Assembly (NCBI GenBank): GCA_025602915.1
Contig: JAHLJZ010000047.1
Coordinates: forward strand, 62,001 to 126,000
Reading direction: 5' to 3'
Source: Paraphysoderma sedebokerense
Lineage: Eukaryota; Blastocladiomycota; Physodermatomycetes; Physodermatales; Physodermataceae
DNA length: 64,000 bases
This document shows, piece after piece, positions 35,800 through 47,145 of this stretch (position 1 is the first letter of the stretch; the number at the start of each line of letters is the position of its first letter). A model generated the notes under the pieces. That model had not been told where the DNA came from. It did no database searches and was given only the letters and a program-made list of their open reading frames with translations. A program made the position numbers and the translations under genes.

Positions 35800-37565
35800 C
35801 TATCGCTTTCTAAATTCATTCCCGAGGTGAAAAGTGGTGCTGAATTGTCCTGAAATCTGAGCATCACTCATCACCTTGCCTGTTGCTACTTTAGCGTTGA
35901 TCAGATTTTCATCTGACACAACAGATTCGCTACCTTGATATTGCAACACACCAATTTCAGCAGAATCTAAATTCATATTGAAATAATCAAGTTCAGCCTG
36001 ACGAGGTTTCATGGACAGTGACTGTTGTCTTAGCTTAGTGGCAGCAGAACCGACGCAAACAGGAGGAGTAGGAACCGGGCTGGGATAGTTTTCGCCCGAA
36101 GTTAGAATCCAATTTTCTCCCATATTGACAGGATTCACTTGGTTATTAAAATTGCATACGGATTGAAGATTTTGAGAGTTGAGTATAAGATCACACGCAT
36201 CCGATAAAACATCAAGATTATTTCGGGGCAATGACTTTGGGGTATACGAAGCCGGTTGAATAATGTTTGAATTGGATTGCATTGAAGATTTCTGGTATCT
36301 CTCATTAACAGATGGCGTCATAATCGAAGAGGATACGGAGCAGTATGATGGCTGCGGGATTTCTGTCACTTCGCAGAACGATACTGCGGTATCGCGACTT
36401 GGGGATATATATTCTTGAAAAGTAGAAGGAGATTTCAAGGTGGGTCTTGGGGATCCGGTTGACCATGCATTTGGTATATAAGAGCAGGATGAAGTCGTAG
36501 GTGTATCGATCTTGAAGGAAGTTTGTTCTTGGTTGCGGTCCATTTCACTGTACCAATCTATGAATGAGTCGGAGGCGGCAGATAACCTATTTAACGAGTC
36601 ACTATCACTTTTTTGCACCTCGTGCTCTGAGTAAGCCATGACATTCCAAGCACCGTCATCTCTGCGACTTAATGTTCGAGCCAAGGAATCATCAAATGGA
36701 TTCTTTTCTAATTGTAAATGCTGACATTTGACTAACCGAACTGGTGAATTGAGGTAGCTAGATGCCCGGTTGATTCGATCGAATTCCTTTTCCTCTTCGA
36801 TTCCATCGGTTATCGGGTTCAAGGTCAACGCGGCTGTTTGTCCAACAATCGGGTGCCCTACGATTTGAAAATTAGACGAGCATCAAAGAAGGATACACAG
36901 AAATAAATAAGCATACCAGAGGTGCCTTGGGCGCTGACATCAAGGAGAGGACGATGGTCTAGTGATGAAAACTGTCAAGCCGGAGAATCTTTGGAGCATA
37001 GCCAGTACGGCGAAGAGACTATAAACGCAACTGCATACCCGAGATTTCAGTCTGACCGCTTTCAGTTTCAGATTGATGTACAGTCCGTCTGTTTTCTGTT
37101 TTTACACTTCGGCTCTGCCGACGTTTTCTTTCGACATCACGACATTCAGATTCCATTCCAAGTTTGACGCAGCGTTCGCATGGTCGCTGGATACTACATT
37201 TCTTGCAGGATTTCTGGCAGTTCTATTGTAGCCAACCAGAACGAGGAATCAAGTTAATCGTCGGAATCCGAAGAGCAAGAAACTTTTAAAACAACACGTA
37301 CCACACATGCACGCGGAACCTGGTGTCTCTTTGGTGTATCTCGAACGGCAGCTGAAGATTTGGATTTCCGCTTTTTCGATGCTGTAGATCTTTGGGTATC
37401 GAAGTTTACAACAGAGTCCGACGTCTGGCAATGGTCTTCGGCGAAATCGCATGGGTCTTCAAATTCTTTGTACGAGATTGATTTACGATTAAGCCTACGA
37501 GGCTTCTCTTGGATGTCATTACGAGGGTAGAGTTTCGACTGAGGTTCTGCAGCGGCGGACATCAC
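35800..37565 (-). CDS. Zn2Cys6 transcription regulator of ERT1/GSM1 type
   Basis: ATG at 37565 opens MSAAAEPQSKLYPRNDIQ. The first exon ends in HQVPRACV and splices to NCQKSCKKCSIQRPC and ERCVKLGMESECRDVERKR. The joined cysteines follow C-x2-C-x6-C-x5-C-x2-C-x8-C, the spacing of ERT1/GSM1-type binuclear clusters, followed by a basic K/R linker. Later exons give HRPLLDVSAQGTSG and the main C-terminal exon (36828-35800), which is Ser/Pro/Gln-rich without a recognisable middle-homology or PAS region. ERT1 and GSM1 act in control of gluconeogenesis and respiration in yeasts; that role should not be assumed here. The cluster also has one extra Cys within the second spacer. Total length about 500 residues. 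Confidence 0.85.
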
Positions 37566-38490
37566 TGAAGGCGGTCCTGTATATCAAACATTTGTCGTTA
37601 GGAGCTAGATTTACAATTTCCGAAACAAATCTCGCAGCAGACTCAACAGAAAGAGTATCAACATATATAATGCGACTTACAAGGTTACAATTGGCTTTTT
37701 AGTGGATAGCAGTAGATAGCAGCTTTGTAAAACAGAGCAAGCATGTTGGCGGTAATTATAAACGACGGCGGGATAATTTGATCGATCTCTTCCTGCAATG
37801 GACTTTACAGAGACAATAGACTTCACATCCATTTGTGAGATTAACGAATGCCGCAGAGCCTCGAGAATGTTTGCAGGGCCTGCGAACATACAAATGAAGA
37901 CCGCAGACCACCACAGACTCTTCTTGTATGTGGTCTGGATTACGTCGATCTGATGGTTGATGAAATCTATGATATCTGGCCATTCTCTGTCCATGGACAG
38001 TTACTGTCCTTGTAAGGCGAATTGCAAGTTCCGTGATTGTTGCCGCGATCAGCGACTCAGAAACGCCCGCCATCGTTACACCACTATTCAAAATAAGTCA
38101 ACATGTCTCCTTCAGCATGTCCGATGGTGCCACATTAACATGCCACAACTATTGATGGCAATGGGCGAACGAAAGTCGAATTGGTTGGGGCTGATCAAGA
38201 AGGACATTGGCCTTTCGTCAAGTGTGGCTGGCTGAAGAGGAAATCCATTCTCAAAGTAAGACTAGTCGCTACGGACAGATGTCTCTATTCAATTAAGTGT
38301 TATGAATACAGGTATAGAAAATAAGCAAAATTAACACTGCACGCCGAAAAAGCGACATATCTAAGACACTCGAGTATATCATTCACAATCGGAATTATGC
38401 TATCTAAGACACTATTAAATAAAGTGGAATGACTTTTTCCTTTCCGCGTCCCGCACACTCATCAATTCCAGATAGCACTCCCACTTCTTA
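37566..38490. other. Intergenic with an unsupported minus-strand frame
   Basis: A minus-strand frame 37677-37994 (105 codons) begins MDREWPDIIDFINHQIDV and has a short hydrophobic stretch SLWWSAVFICMFAG. It stops at a good donor (GTAAGT at the 3' end) but splicing to the Zn2Cys6 exon downstream does not keep that frame. It may be a separate small gene or an alternative 5' exon. Confidence 0.3.
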
Positions 38491-39421
38491 CTATCGACAT
38501 TTGACCCATACTTTATAACTTCCTAACATCGCTGATCCAAATCCAGTGAAGGCTTGAATACCATCCCCACTTTTTAATGGCACCAAATCACAATAACAAA
38601 ATCCAAAATCGAACAGTAACTTTGTGAACGAAACCATCGACATTTTCGCTTTCTCTTTCATGTCCAGCTGCTTGCTCTTCTCAGCCTCATTCTTCTTTGA
38701 AATTTCATAAGACCCCAAGGCTTTTTTCAATGAAAGCCACCCATTCATTAAATCAATACAAATACTGGCCATCCATAATTTAGAACTCCATATCTCACTT
38801 TTTTGCTTGATATTTGCGGATTTGATCACACCAATCTTCGCAAAAGCGTACACATCATCACACAAGTCATTTAGTATACCGATTACCACATTAATATTAT
38901 TCAGATAATCGAGAATACGTTGATGTAAAGGTTGTTGCGATGTAGTATTAAACAAGGAAAGCGGAAGAAACGTCGACGGTTTTAAAGGCAGCTCCAGAAA
39001 GTCATTGACTGGGTCGACCCAGTGACCTAATCGGAGAATTTTGCGGGAAGTACTGAAATTGCTAGCTAGATTCGACAGTCTAGGATGAAGATTCGGGTTC
39101 TTTGTTTTGGTGATATATTTGTAGAGAAGAATTTTCACAAAATATTGGATCAGTTTCAGAGCTGTTTTGATTTTACATTGGAGTTTGCAGTGTTTTCGGT
39201 TGATTAAAATAAGCGAGAGAGTCAGTAAGGATAGGGGCAAAGGAAAACAGAACCCAAATCAATTAATATTGCAAGCAGCAGCAAAGGACACAAGTTAGAT
39301 ATACGTTGAATCTAAATGGAGCAAAGTTTTTCGATAACAAACATTTGTCCTTGCCGTCGGTCAACTGTAGCATCTTCTTCAAGATGACTATCGGCGGCAC
39401 AATCTTCTTATTAGTACTCAT
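38491..39421 (-). CDS. PEX11: Peroxisomal membrane biogenesis protein Pex11 family
   Basis: ATG at 39421 opens MSTNKKIVPPIVILKKMLQ, then LTDGKDK. A donor GTTTGT just after and an acceptor before CTCTGAAACTG join to give GKDKSLKLIQYFVKILLY, the classic Pex11 start. The second exon has SRKILRLGHWVDPVNDFL, then ILNDLCDDVYAFAKIGV (conserved D-x-x-Y), and FDFGFCYCDLVPLKSGDG with a hydrophobic C-terminus YKVWVKCR. Pex11 proteins shape and elongate peroxisome membranes before division through an amphipathic helix near the N-terminus. Length is about 250 residues, typical. The last helix region and the final basic residues fit the C-terminal membrane anchor. Confidence 0.9.
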
Positions 39422-39631
39422 GATGATGAATTCTGCAGCTCTGTAGGTTAGAAGGAATGAGAATTAGATGAATGGTCAGAGTGATGCCGACAAATCTCCG
39501 TTATTCTGATGTAAGGGGTCAGGCCGAGCTTATTGTTGCCGTGGCGGACCGTTAGTGAAGCACAATATAGCCTTTTTTATTACTGAAATATAATTTAACA
39601 GCTTATACATTTCCAATAAGTGCTAACAGCC

Positions 39632-39968
39632 TCATTTCTGAGATTTCTCGTTATTATTCAGCGCATACGGCTTTGACGGATCGAAATCGCTACACATTTT
39701 TATGGACTTAGTCACGGCAAGATCACGGAATATATGTTGTCTCATATGCATATGAGCCATATACAGTAATTCCAACTTCCGAAATCTTTCCTTGACTTTT
39801 TACAAAGAGATCTGTGACGATTTCGACACTTACCAGAGAACTGTCCTTGAACGATGCCGACAACCGTCTCAACACTTCAACGCTACCACGGACTCCCGAA
39901 AGTGATATTCTCAGAAAGGAAAGTGAAGCGTACCTGTGTAGAGCAACAACCAATTCCTTCTGCTCCAT
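39632..39968 (-). CDS. Small two-exon protein, unknown
   Basis: ATG at 39968 opens MEQKELVVALHRYASLSFLR, continuing ISLSGVRGSVEVLRRLSASF and KDSSL before a GTAAGT donor. The acceptor AAG joins ERFRKLELLYMAHMHMRQHI, and the frame continues to CSDFDPSKPYALNNNEKSQK and a stop at 39632. The result is about 97 residues, mostly helical, with a heptad-like hydrophobic pattern and a short acidic-polar tail. The size and helix pattern resemble small coiled-coil subunits of complexes, but I recognise no family. Splice phase is 0 on both sides and both exons are open. Confidence 0.55.
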
Positions 39969-40396
39969 CTCGTGCTGATTTTATCCTTCAATTTTTCGGA
40001 TGATTTTACGGGTTTGTCACATTTCGCAGCAGGGACATTTCACAAATGGGCGCGAGTTTTTCGAGTTGCAAAGTCGTCCCACCACGGTAGACGGCATAAT
40101 TTCTAAATGTGCGGCAAGATATGTATCACAGGTTTTGGTAAAATTAATTATGCTGTATGAAAACTTGCTAATGCTGTTGTCTGATGGGAGGCTTCATACT
40201 TGGTTTGGAATCATATCGTATTTGTCACTCGTGATCGGTTACCAATTTGCCATCGAGATGTACTCAATTAACTAGATAAACTACACACGGATCATAGCTC
40301 ACGCAATAACAAATAACATTCTGTCAAGAAATGTACTATAATTTAGGCTATCGGATAAACAGGGGACTACTATATACATATATTTATTTCTATAAA
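39969..40396. other. Intergenic, nothing recognised
   Basis: About 430 bases. Open plus-strand frames here (40000-40275) look like chance. Confidence 0.4.
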
Positions 40397-42235
40397 TCAC
40401 AGGAGACCATGAGAATTCATTTTGTTATTAATGTGAGCCACCTTCTGCCGATTTCCTCGGACAACACTTTGCTCATTCCTGCTATCTCGCTCGGGAAACA
40501 TTTCTTGATTAATTTTGCGCTTCCCTTTTGATTGACCCCGGCGCCTGCTACCTTCCTGTACACTACTCCCACCTTCACACGCAATTCCGGAACCCACAGA
40601 TTCGACATATTCACCACTATCTACCCTGGACTCTGGTTCACAATTCTCAATCACTTCTTTCATTCTGACGGCCACTGCCATTGTTGAAGTGGCTGCAACA
40701 CTGTCATCAACAATATTTTGTATTTTACTTCCAACGTGCAGTCGTCCCACTTGCCTCATTTCGACATCTCTCTCACTGTCACTACTTCTGCTTTCAGGGT
40801 CGCTTCCATTTTGTGAGTGACTACGAGAAAATCTGTCGTACACATTTTGATAGATTGAGCGATGCTTTGTACGGGATTCATTGGACTGGACACGAATGGT
40901 CGGAGGCTGAGAGTTTTGACTTAACACTTGATTCAAATCTTGCGGTCGATCTCTAACGAGTATGTCAGCTTCTTGGCGACTCGCCTGACCGTCATGCGAC
41001 GATCCATTCCGGTTTACCAATGTGGATGGATGATGGAAAGATGAAACGGCCTCGTCGTCAGCTGTGTGGGTTCTCGCCAATTCGACTTGAGCCGAAATTA
41101 AAGGGGTATCGTCCAAGGAGGTGGAAATGGGATTTGGGGGGCGAACACTTGTGATTAGTTGATTGATTAAACTAGCGTCGTTTTCACGATTCCGGCGAGG
41201 GGAGTGGGTTGTCGGTCGAAATGCTTGGGCAACGGGTATGGTGGTGCCCAGTTGCCTAGTCGAAACGGACGCAGGCTGCAGAGCAGTTTGTAAGGGGACA
41301 ACACCTTCGATTCTCCGACTAAACTCACGAATAGCATCATTATGAGAGGCACTGAGGTATTCTGAAATAGTATTCTTTGGCAAGGGTGCAGCAATTTCGG
41401 ACGGCGAAACGACATTTTCCACTGTAGAAAGACCACTTGAGTTGCAATGAAAAGTGATTAGAGATAGAAGAGAAGACTTACATTTAAAAATAGAATCTGT
41501 CTCATTGCATAGCTTTTCTTTCATTGTGAATATGTGGGCCATGATGTAGTGCGGCGCCAACAAATCGTAATAACTTGTCTGCTTCCATCCAACCGTAAGT
41601 GAGTCCAAATCTCCATACTTAAGACAAGCAATAAGTAAAAGAATTCGTTCCCGTGGGGAGCATCTCTGTAGGCTGTTGTAATGCGGTAGCGGCCATCCCT
41701 GAGGTTTACGACTTGCCTCTCCATAAACACCCCTATTCTTCCATACAAGATCGATCCAGCGGGGCCCAACACTTTTGAGGCAGTCCTGCGTTAAAGTACT
41801 GAAGCAATAGCTCAGCCGGCCCATTATTTCCAAATTCATATAACCCTCAAATTCCCACGGAAAAGTGAATTTTTGCATTCGACGGTTCATGGGCCGTTGA
41901 TCTAAAGTCGGTATATTCGGTATTGACGCAGAGGTAATATCTTGAGCCTCTGATCGTACTCGTTTGTGGAAGCCATTGGTGGAGTTCCGAAAGTTCAATA
42001 TAGTTTGTCGAACGCTGTCAGCAATGAAGACTTGGTTGAAAGGTTGCAAATCGGCACTAGCCGAAACGTGAAAGGCCCCCGTTTCATCAACTAAGATTAA
42101 AATAGAACTAGTGCGAGCAATAGTTTCTAAATCCGAAAGTTTTCTTCTAACACTTTCCAGTTTGTCTTTAAAATATCTGTTCCATTGTTTATATTCAGTT
42201 TCTCTGTTGTACGGTTCCTTCCGTTTATCGAACAT
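40397..42235 (-). CDS. Unrecognised protein with Ser/Arg-rich C-terminus
   Basis: A frame of 612 codons beginning MFDKRKEPYNRETEYKQW. The first 250 residues look folded: KLSDLETIARTSSILILVDE, YMNLEIMGRLSYCFSTLT, then ERILLLIACLKYGDLDSL. The rest is disordered: Ser/Thr/Asn with Arg, and RRRGQSKGKRKINQEMF is a likely nuclear localisation signal. A GTAAGT donor at 41482 and an acceptor at 41427 mark a possible 61-base intron, but the frame is open across it and the reading frame after it would change, so I kept the unspliced frame. Upstream (42430-42240) a different frame has CKLCEKFSHITH, a zinc-finger-like cluster that could be a 5' exon. I recognise no family. Confidence 0.6.
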   Translation of the reverse strand: MFDKRKEPYNRETEYKQWNRYFKDKLESVRRKLSDLETIARTSSILILVDETGAFHVSASADLQPFNQVFIADSVRQTILNFRNSTNGFHKRVRSEAQDITSASIPNIPTLDQRPMNRRMQKFTFPWEFEGYMNLEIMGRLSYCFSTLTQDCLKSVGPRWIDLVWKNRGVYGEASRKPQGWPLPHYNSLQRCSPRERILLLIACLKYGDLDSLTVGWKQTSYYDLLAPHYIMAHIFTMKEKLCNETDSIFKCKSSLLSLITFHCNSSGLSTVENVVSPSEIAAPLPKNTISEYLSASHNDAIREFSRRIEGVVPLQTALQPASVSTRQLGTTIPVAQAFRPTTHSPRRNRENDASLINQLITSVRPPNPISTSLDDTPLISAQVELARTHTADDEAVSSFHHPSTLVNRNGSSHDGQASRQEADILVRDRPQDLNQVLSQNSQPPTIRVQSNESRTKHRSIYQNVYDRFSRSHSQNGSDPESRSSDSERDVEMRQVGRLHVGSKIQNIVDDSVAATSTMAVAVRMKEVIENCEPESRVDSGEYVESVGSGIACEGGSSVQEGSRRRGQSKGKRKINQEMFPERDSRNEQSVVRGNRQKVAHINNKMNSHGLL

Positions 42236-43002
42236 TTGAGCGGAGATGTGAAGGTGTGAAGGTTGATATTGACGTTTAAGAAGTTTGATCTAGTGAATGT
42301 GGGAAGTATGGAGAATGAGTTATGTGTGAGAATTTCTCGCAAAGTTTGCAAATAATTGGACCAGTCTTGTCCATCAATTGAGGACGCATATAGTCTGAAC
42401 CCGTCAATTTCCAACCGATGTCCCTTGGCTCAACCATTGGTTCTGGACATGTTATATAGTGGCTATTTCAAACACACGATTGACACGTCTCATTCCTCGG
42501 TCGCGCTCTTTTGAACTTAAAATCCAGTTTGGTGGTCACATCAATTGGTCAACATCTGCTGCATCCTTGATATGAGATATTTACAGTCTTAAAGTTCAAT
42601 TTACGAAAAGTGAGTTTAATGTCTTTGATCAATATTACCGCTACCTTTCCTGCTTTGGTAAACAGATTTCGTCTGCTGCAACGTCCAGAGGTTCCAACCA
42701 ATATTGTTGTTTCCAAAACGTTGCGCAGTAGGAAAGCCTGTTTGTACACATCTATTTTTTTATGTCTTACTATACTGGATTCATGACGGAAGCTGACCAC
42801 CGCTCCTCACTTGAGCATCTCTGGAACTGCACAGAGCTTATTAGGGACATTCGCAATGCGTTTCAAATTTCGATAATTATACTTAATATTTAATTAGATT
42901 TAATCATCAATATATTATTTGCTTTACTTTACAACGATTTATCAATGTTGAGAGCGCTCAATCGACTTCACCATTCTCGCGCCAGATTGACTGAGGCATT
43001 AG
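42236..43002. other. Intergenic with possible 5' exon
   Basis: Holds the zinc-finger-like stretch described with the preceding gene and a minus-strand frame at 42549-42800 without support. No repeat seen. Confidence 0.35.
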
Positions 43003-45406
43003 CTACGGTTCAGGTAATACTTTATTGCGGGCTTTGTAGCGAGGATTGTCATCAACGGTAATCTTCATATCTCGTAGCATATGATATCGATACGCTTCGA
43101 GAAGCTAAAATATTATATATTGGGTGCATGGATGGTAAGAATGGAAGGTGAGAACAAGTAAACTACGCTCCTGACTATATTTGAGTATACTTACCAGATC
43201 TTTCATGCCAAGGATAGACATAATCTGAATGGACGATAATCATTCAGTGAGATGCAAAAATGTGATCATAAAGAATATAGTAAGCCAAACCATTTCGTTT
43301 TTTTCCACGACGTCAACTAAATATCTTTTATTCATCATCGGAAACCTCACACACTTTAATAAGTCTTGCATTGCCAACCTCCTCTCTTCGAGTAAAGACA
43401 TACTGCAGCCGCTACTATTGACGGTATAATCTTCGGTCAACACCGACAAACCCGCCTCAGTGAGACTTTCACTAACTGTTCTACTGCGCTTTGGTGAAGT
43501 TGTCTTTACTCCGAGACGAATATCCTTTCCTCTTTCACTGTCAATCGAAAGCGCGGGTATTGATATTGATAGATCATCAATAACGGTATCAGGCGTAACT
43601 TTTGATGAAGTGGAGGCAGGGGAGGTTGTATGCTCAACACCACAGGTAACCCATCGGAGCAGAAATTCAAAAATCTTTTCCTCCTCTGAAATATTCAAAT
43701 CGTCAAGTGACAGTACTTGATGTAAAATTTCGGATTCGACAATGACATAGTCATGTGGTTTTCGAGTGAACGCAGACTCTGCAATAAGGTCCTCGAAATT
43801 TTGTTGCACGAACTTCATACAGAGTGTAGTAGTGCGTTCGCAATGAAACTTGACTATCAGACACAAGTTTAACAATTTGAGTTGTCTTACAAACAGCTGA
43901 TTAGCGTGAATAAGAGGGATTTACCTGCGATCGACCATATAGACCATATTGTGTCTGATGAGATCTCCAACCTTAGATATCGTAGACATTCCTCCCGCAT
44001 CGGCAGAATCTAGAAGATATTCATTGATCTGAAAATAGGATGAAATCCAGCAATTAAAGCTATCGACACACCTGAAATCGATCCGCAACCTCTAAGCAGC
44101 TTTGTGCATCCTCGACGTCTTTAAAATCTGCATTCTGTGTGTATATCCACTTAAGCAGTTTTCCAAAAGCGTCAGGATCTGTGTAATACAATGTTATCGT
44201 CTGCTCAAATGATTCTTTGAACGCCGAAGTCAACATAGCGCTGAAGACAGGAGATGAGCTCGCTAAAATGGCCTTATGACAATGGAATTGCGTGAAATCG
44301 GAAGCGCTGTCGTATGGCCTCACAAGAAATGAGACATCTACAACAGAACCGAGGCAAACACATCATTTCATTTGTTGCAACGGTAAGGCTTAAAATCATA
44401 ACATTATAAAATCTTACCTGAGAATTGTGGGTTATTAATTAAGCTTGCAATCGGCGATTCCACCACAACTTGAGCGTCACATTCAGATTGGAGGACTTGA
44501 AATTTGCACACCAGCACTAACGCTACAAAGAGGTGAGCGTCAATACATGTGTTTCTTCTGCAGTCCACTGTACGCGATTTCCGCTACTTACTATCATCTT
44601 TAATGTAAGGCACTAAATCTGACACATTCATCAAGTGTTCATCCCCCCAAGTTGAATGCTCTTAAATTTGATCACGTAAATTTCGGCTGTAAATGCATAA
44701 GGTAACCCAAAATGGCTTACTCTCAGTGAACCAAACCGGTGTTTCCACTATTTCGGATAGATTGAATCAAGAGCGGCACAGTAAGGATAAATTCGCAAAT
44801 AAGAGTCAGTCATGGGGACATCTTGAGGTTTGACACAGAAATTGTTTCCACTGATAATGGGCGTACCTTTAATATAGTCCAAGCCTTTGTTTCTTGCATT
44901 CTGAACGACGAAAGTGATAGCGACTTTTTTCTTCAAACCGCGCAAACATTTGGTTTCCTTGGCGTTGTGGACGCCCAAATACACCGATAATGCCTAAATT
45001 GATATCGTGGCGTAAGAGATAGTCTGCTGTCCATAGTGATTTTAGCCTTCACCTGAGAATTCTTTTGACGCCCCTTATAAAGTTTAAGTATCCATGGCAA
45101 ATTGTCAACCCAAAATACGGGTGACACCGATTCAACAAGTGGTCTTAGTTCCGTCCATTTATGAATTGCCCACCTAAAATCGAGATAATTTGTTCACTGG
45201 GAAAATATAGAGTTCATCAGCCTGTATAGTCACAATACATACGTATAATCATGTTGCAATCTCCCAGGGGACAACGAATCGGCCTTCGATACGATGGAGG
45301 GAGAAGGCAATGCTGGAAGGGTTGCGAAAGTGGAAAGAAGAGACGAGGAGAGAGAACGGATATTAGTCGGGGCTGTTGACGTCGCAGACTGAGAGTTAGC
45401 TGTCAT
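43003..45406 (-). CDS. MATH-BTB-BACK domain protein
   Basis: ATG at 45406 opens MTANSQSATSTAPTNIRSL. The first exons make a MATH-like beta domain: YVWAIHKWTELRPLVESV, LPWILKLYKGRQK, ALSVYLGVHNAKE and VAITFVVQNARNKGLDY. The BTB/POZ core is FHCHKAILASSSPVFSAML with FKESFEQTITLYYTDPDAF and LLKWIYTQNADF. It is followed by a BACK region: NLCLIVKFHCERTTT, IVESEILHQVLSLDDLNI and EKIFEFLLRWV, and a tail LLEAYRYHMLRDMKITVDD before the stop at 43003. Exons are joined through several introns that I located only approximately. MATH-BTB proteins act as substrate adaptors of Cullin-3 ubiquitin ligases (SPOP, MEL-26); MATH reads the substrate and BTB binds Cul3. A phosphosite-rich insert (about 43420-43600) splits BACK. 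Confidence 0.85.
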
Positions 45407-45810
45407 TTTAGAAAGTTTTGGATAAACTGACTATGGCTACTCTCTTGCAGTTTGCATATTATAGAGAAAAGAAACGAGACTTCGTTACCGGACATTTTAA
45501 CAATTGCCGGCTGTGTGATTCAAAAAACCAGAATTCAGGCGGATATGATGATATATGACGCAGATATATCAAATTTCAGTTCTAGTCCCGCTCATTCTGG
45601 CAGAGTCTTTTCCCCTAGATCGCCAGAGAGCATTTAGACGTATGACGTCACAGACATTTTTGAGCGCAACCTGGTCGAAATGGGCCGATGGTCCGCTCCG
45701 TCGGAAATGAAATTAATCAAGCTTCTTGACTAAAGAAGACCGAGATATATTTTAGTGCAACATAAATTCTCCAGAAAGACAAACCAAGCGTACGAAACCA
45801 CCCTATCGAT
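45407..45810. promoter_or_regulatory. Upstream region of divergent MATH-BTB and Lifeguard genes
   Basis: About 400 bases between two divergent start codons. The frame upstream of 45811 stays open to 45755, so translation might start a little earlier. No core promoter motif recognised. Confidence 0.35.
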
Positions 45811-46916
45811 CATGAAACACTCGGAAGAGAAACCTCCGCAGTATACTGCTTTCCCCCCGCCAGAAAATCATTCGGCAACATCAACGCAGACGGCAGTCCA
45901 TCCAGATGCACATGTCATTCCCGTCCTTGGATATTCAGCTTACGCACCAGAACAGGCTAATGATGCACCCCCGCTGTATACTAAACTGGACGAAATGAGC
46001 GTGGACGTCCGGATGAGGTTTATCAGACGGGTTTATGCCATTTTGGGAGCCCAGTTAGCTCTGACAACAGGAATTACGGCATTGTTTTATTTTGAAAATA
46101 CCCTGCATCAATGGGTACTGTCGAAGTAAGTGATTGCACCATCATTTATTTACACTATACAATCCTAACGATGAACTTCATAATTGCAGTTACTGGATAG
46201 TCTTTACCTCATGGATAGTTGGATTAGTTTGTATCATAGCATTGTCCTTTTTGCGCAAAAAGAAACCGTTGAATTGGTTATTGCTGTTCTTGTTCACTCT
46301 TTGTTTTTCGGTTGCAGTGGCCGTTACAGGTTGGAAATTCTTTACATTTTCTGTGATGATGACACTTGAGCTAATCGTTACTTCTTACTTAGTTTCCTTT
46401 TACGATTCGCGAACCGTGTTTCAGGCAGTCATTATAACATTTGCCATTTTTGTGATACTTCAACTGTACACAATACAAAGCAGAGTTGATTTTTCTGGAG
46501 CATGGCCGTTGTAAGTAGCATTTAAGTCAATCGTTTATTCTGCTTCTTAGATAACTAAACTGGAATCATTAATGCTGTCATCCTCTTCAGCTTGTATGCA
46601 GCGACTTGGGCCCTTATTTTTACCGCTATTATCCAAGCCTTCCTTCCGTATTCTTCATTCATTCAAGCTCTCATAGCGTTTGTTGGGGCGGTAGTATTTT
46701 CATTCGTACGTAGTGATTTAATTCTTCAGGGCGAGCAAAAATAAATGTAACTGACAGCGTTTGCCTTATCCTTTGTAGTGGATAATTTTCGACACATACA
46801 GAATATTCAGACGATTGGCCCCAGATGAAGAAATTACTGCGGCGACTAGTTTGTATATAGATGTTGTACTATTATTCCTTTCTATTTTGGGTATAGCGAA
46901 TGGCCTTGGAGATTAA
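45811..46916 (+). CDS. Lifeguard/TMBIM (Bax inhibitor-1) family membrane protein
   Basis: Four exons at 45811-46125, 46190-46510, 46591-46705 and 46779-46916, all with GT-AG borders and matching phases. The cytosolic N-terminus is Pro-rich (SEEKPPQYTAFPPPENHS), as in Lifeguard proteins. Then come seven hydrophobic segments, with VDVRMRFIRRVYAILGAQLA before helix 1, and the motif FDTYRIFR of the TMBIM family ahead of the last helices. The final residues are ILGIANGLGD. TMBIM proteins are Ca-leak channels of ER and Golgi membranes; the two Asp residues of the family sensor lie in FDTYRI and the C-terminal LYIDVVLLFLSILG. I chose ATG 45811; an in-frame ATG at 45755 would add 19 residues. Confidence 0.92.
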
Positions 46917-47145
46917 GTATCGACGGTATAAACTGTGTAATTTTTTGGTGGAAGATTGACGTGCGCGTATTTAAAACTTGAGCCACTTAATATAATTTTG
47001 GCCTATCAAATTCTTTGCCTGGGCCGTGGACGACTCTGGTGTGCATGCATGGGCTTCGATGGAATGATTTTGGCTTGGTCCCTGCCAAATAGATTTGCAC
47101 TCATCTTACATCTTACTCTCTTTCTTTGTATGAGTTCAAAAAAGC

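Noticed and set aside
37677-38091. Two overlapping minus-strand frames upstream of the Zn2Cys6 gene
   Set aside because: Splicing into the Zn2Cys6 exon breaks the frame; could be a 5' UTR exon.
41422-41482. GTAAGT...CAG intron in the unrecognised protein gene
   Set aside because: The sequence is open across it and removal changes the frame into sequence that soon stops.
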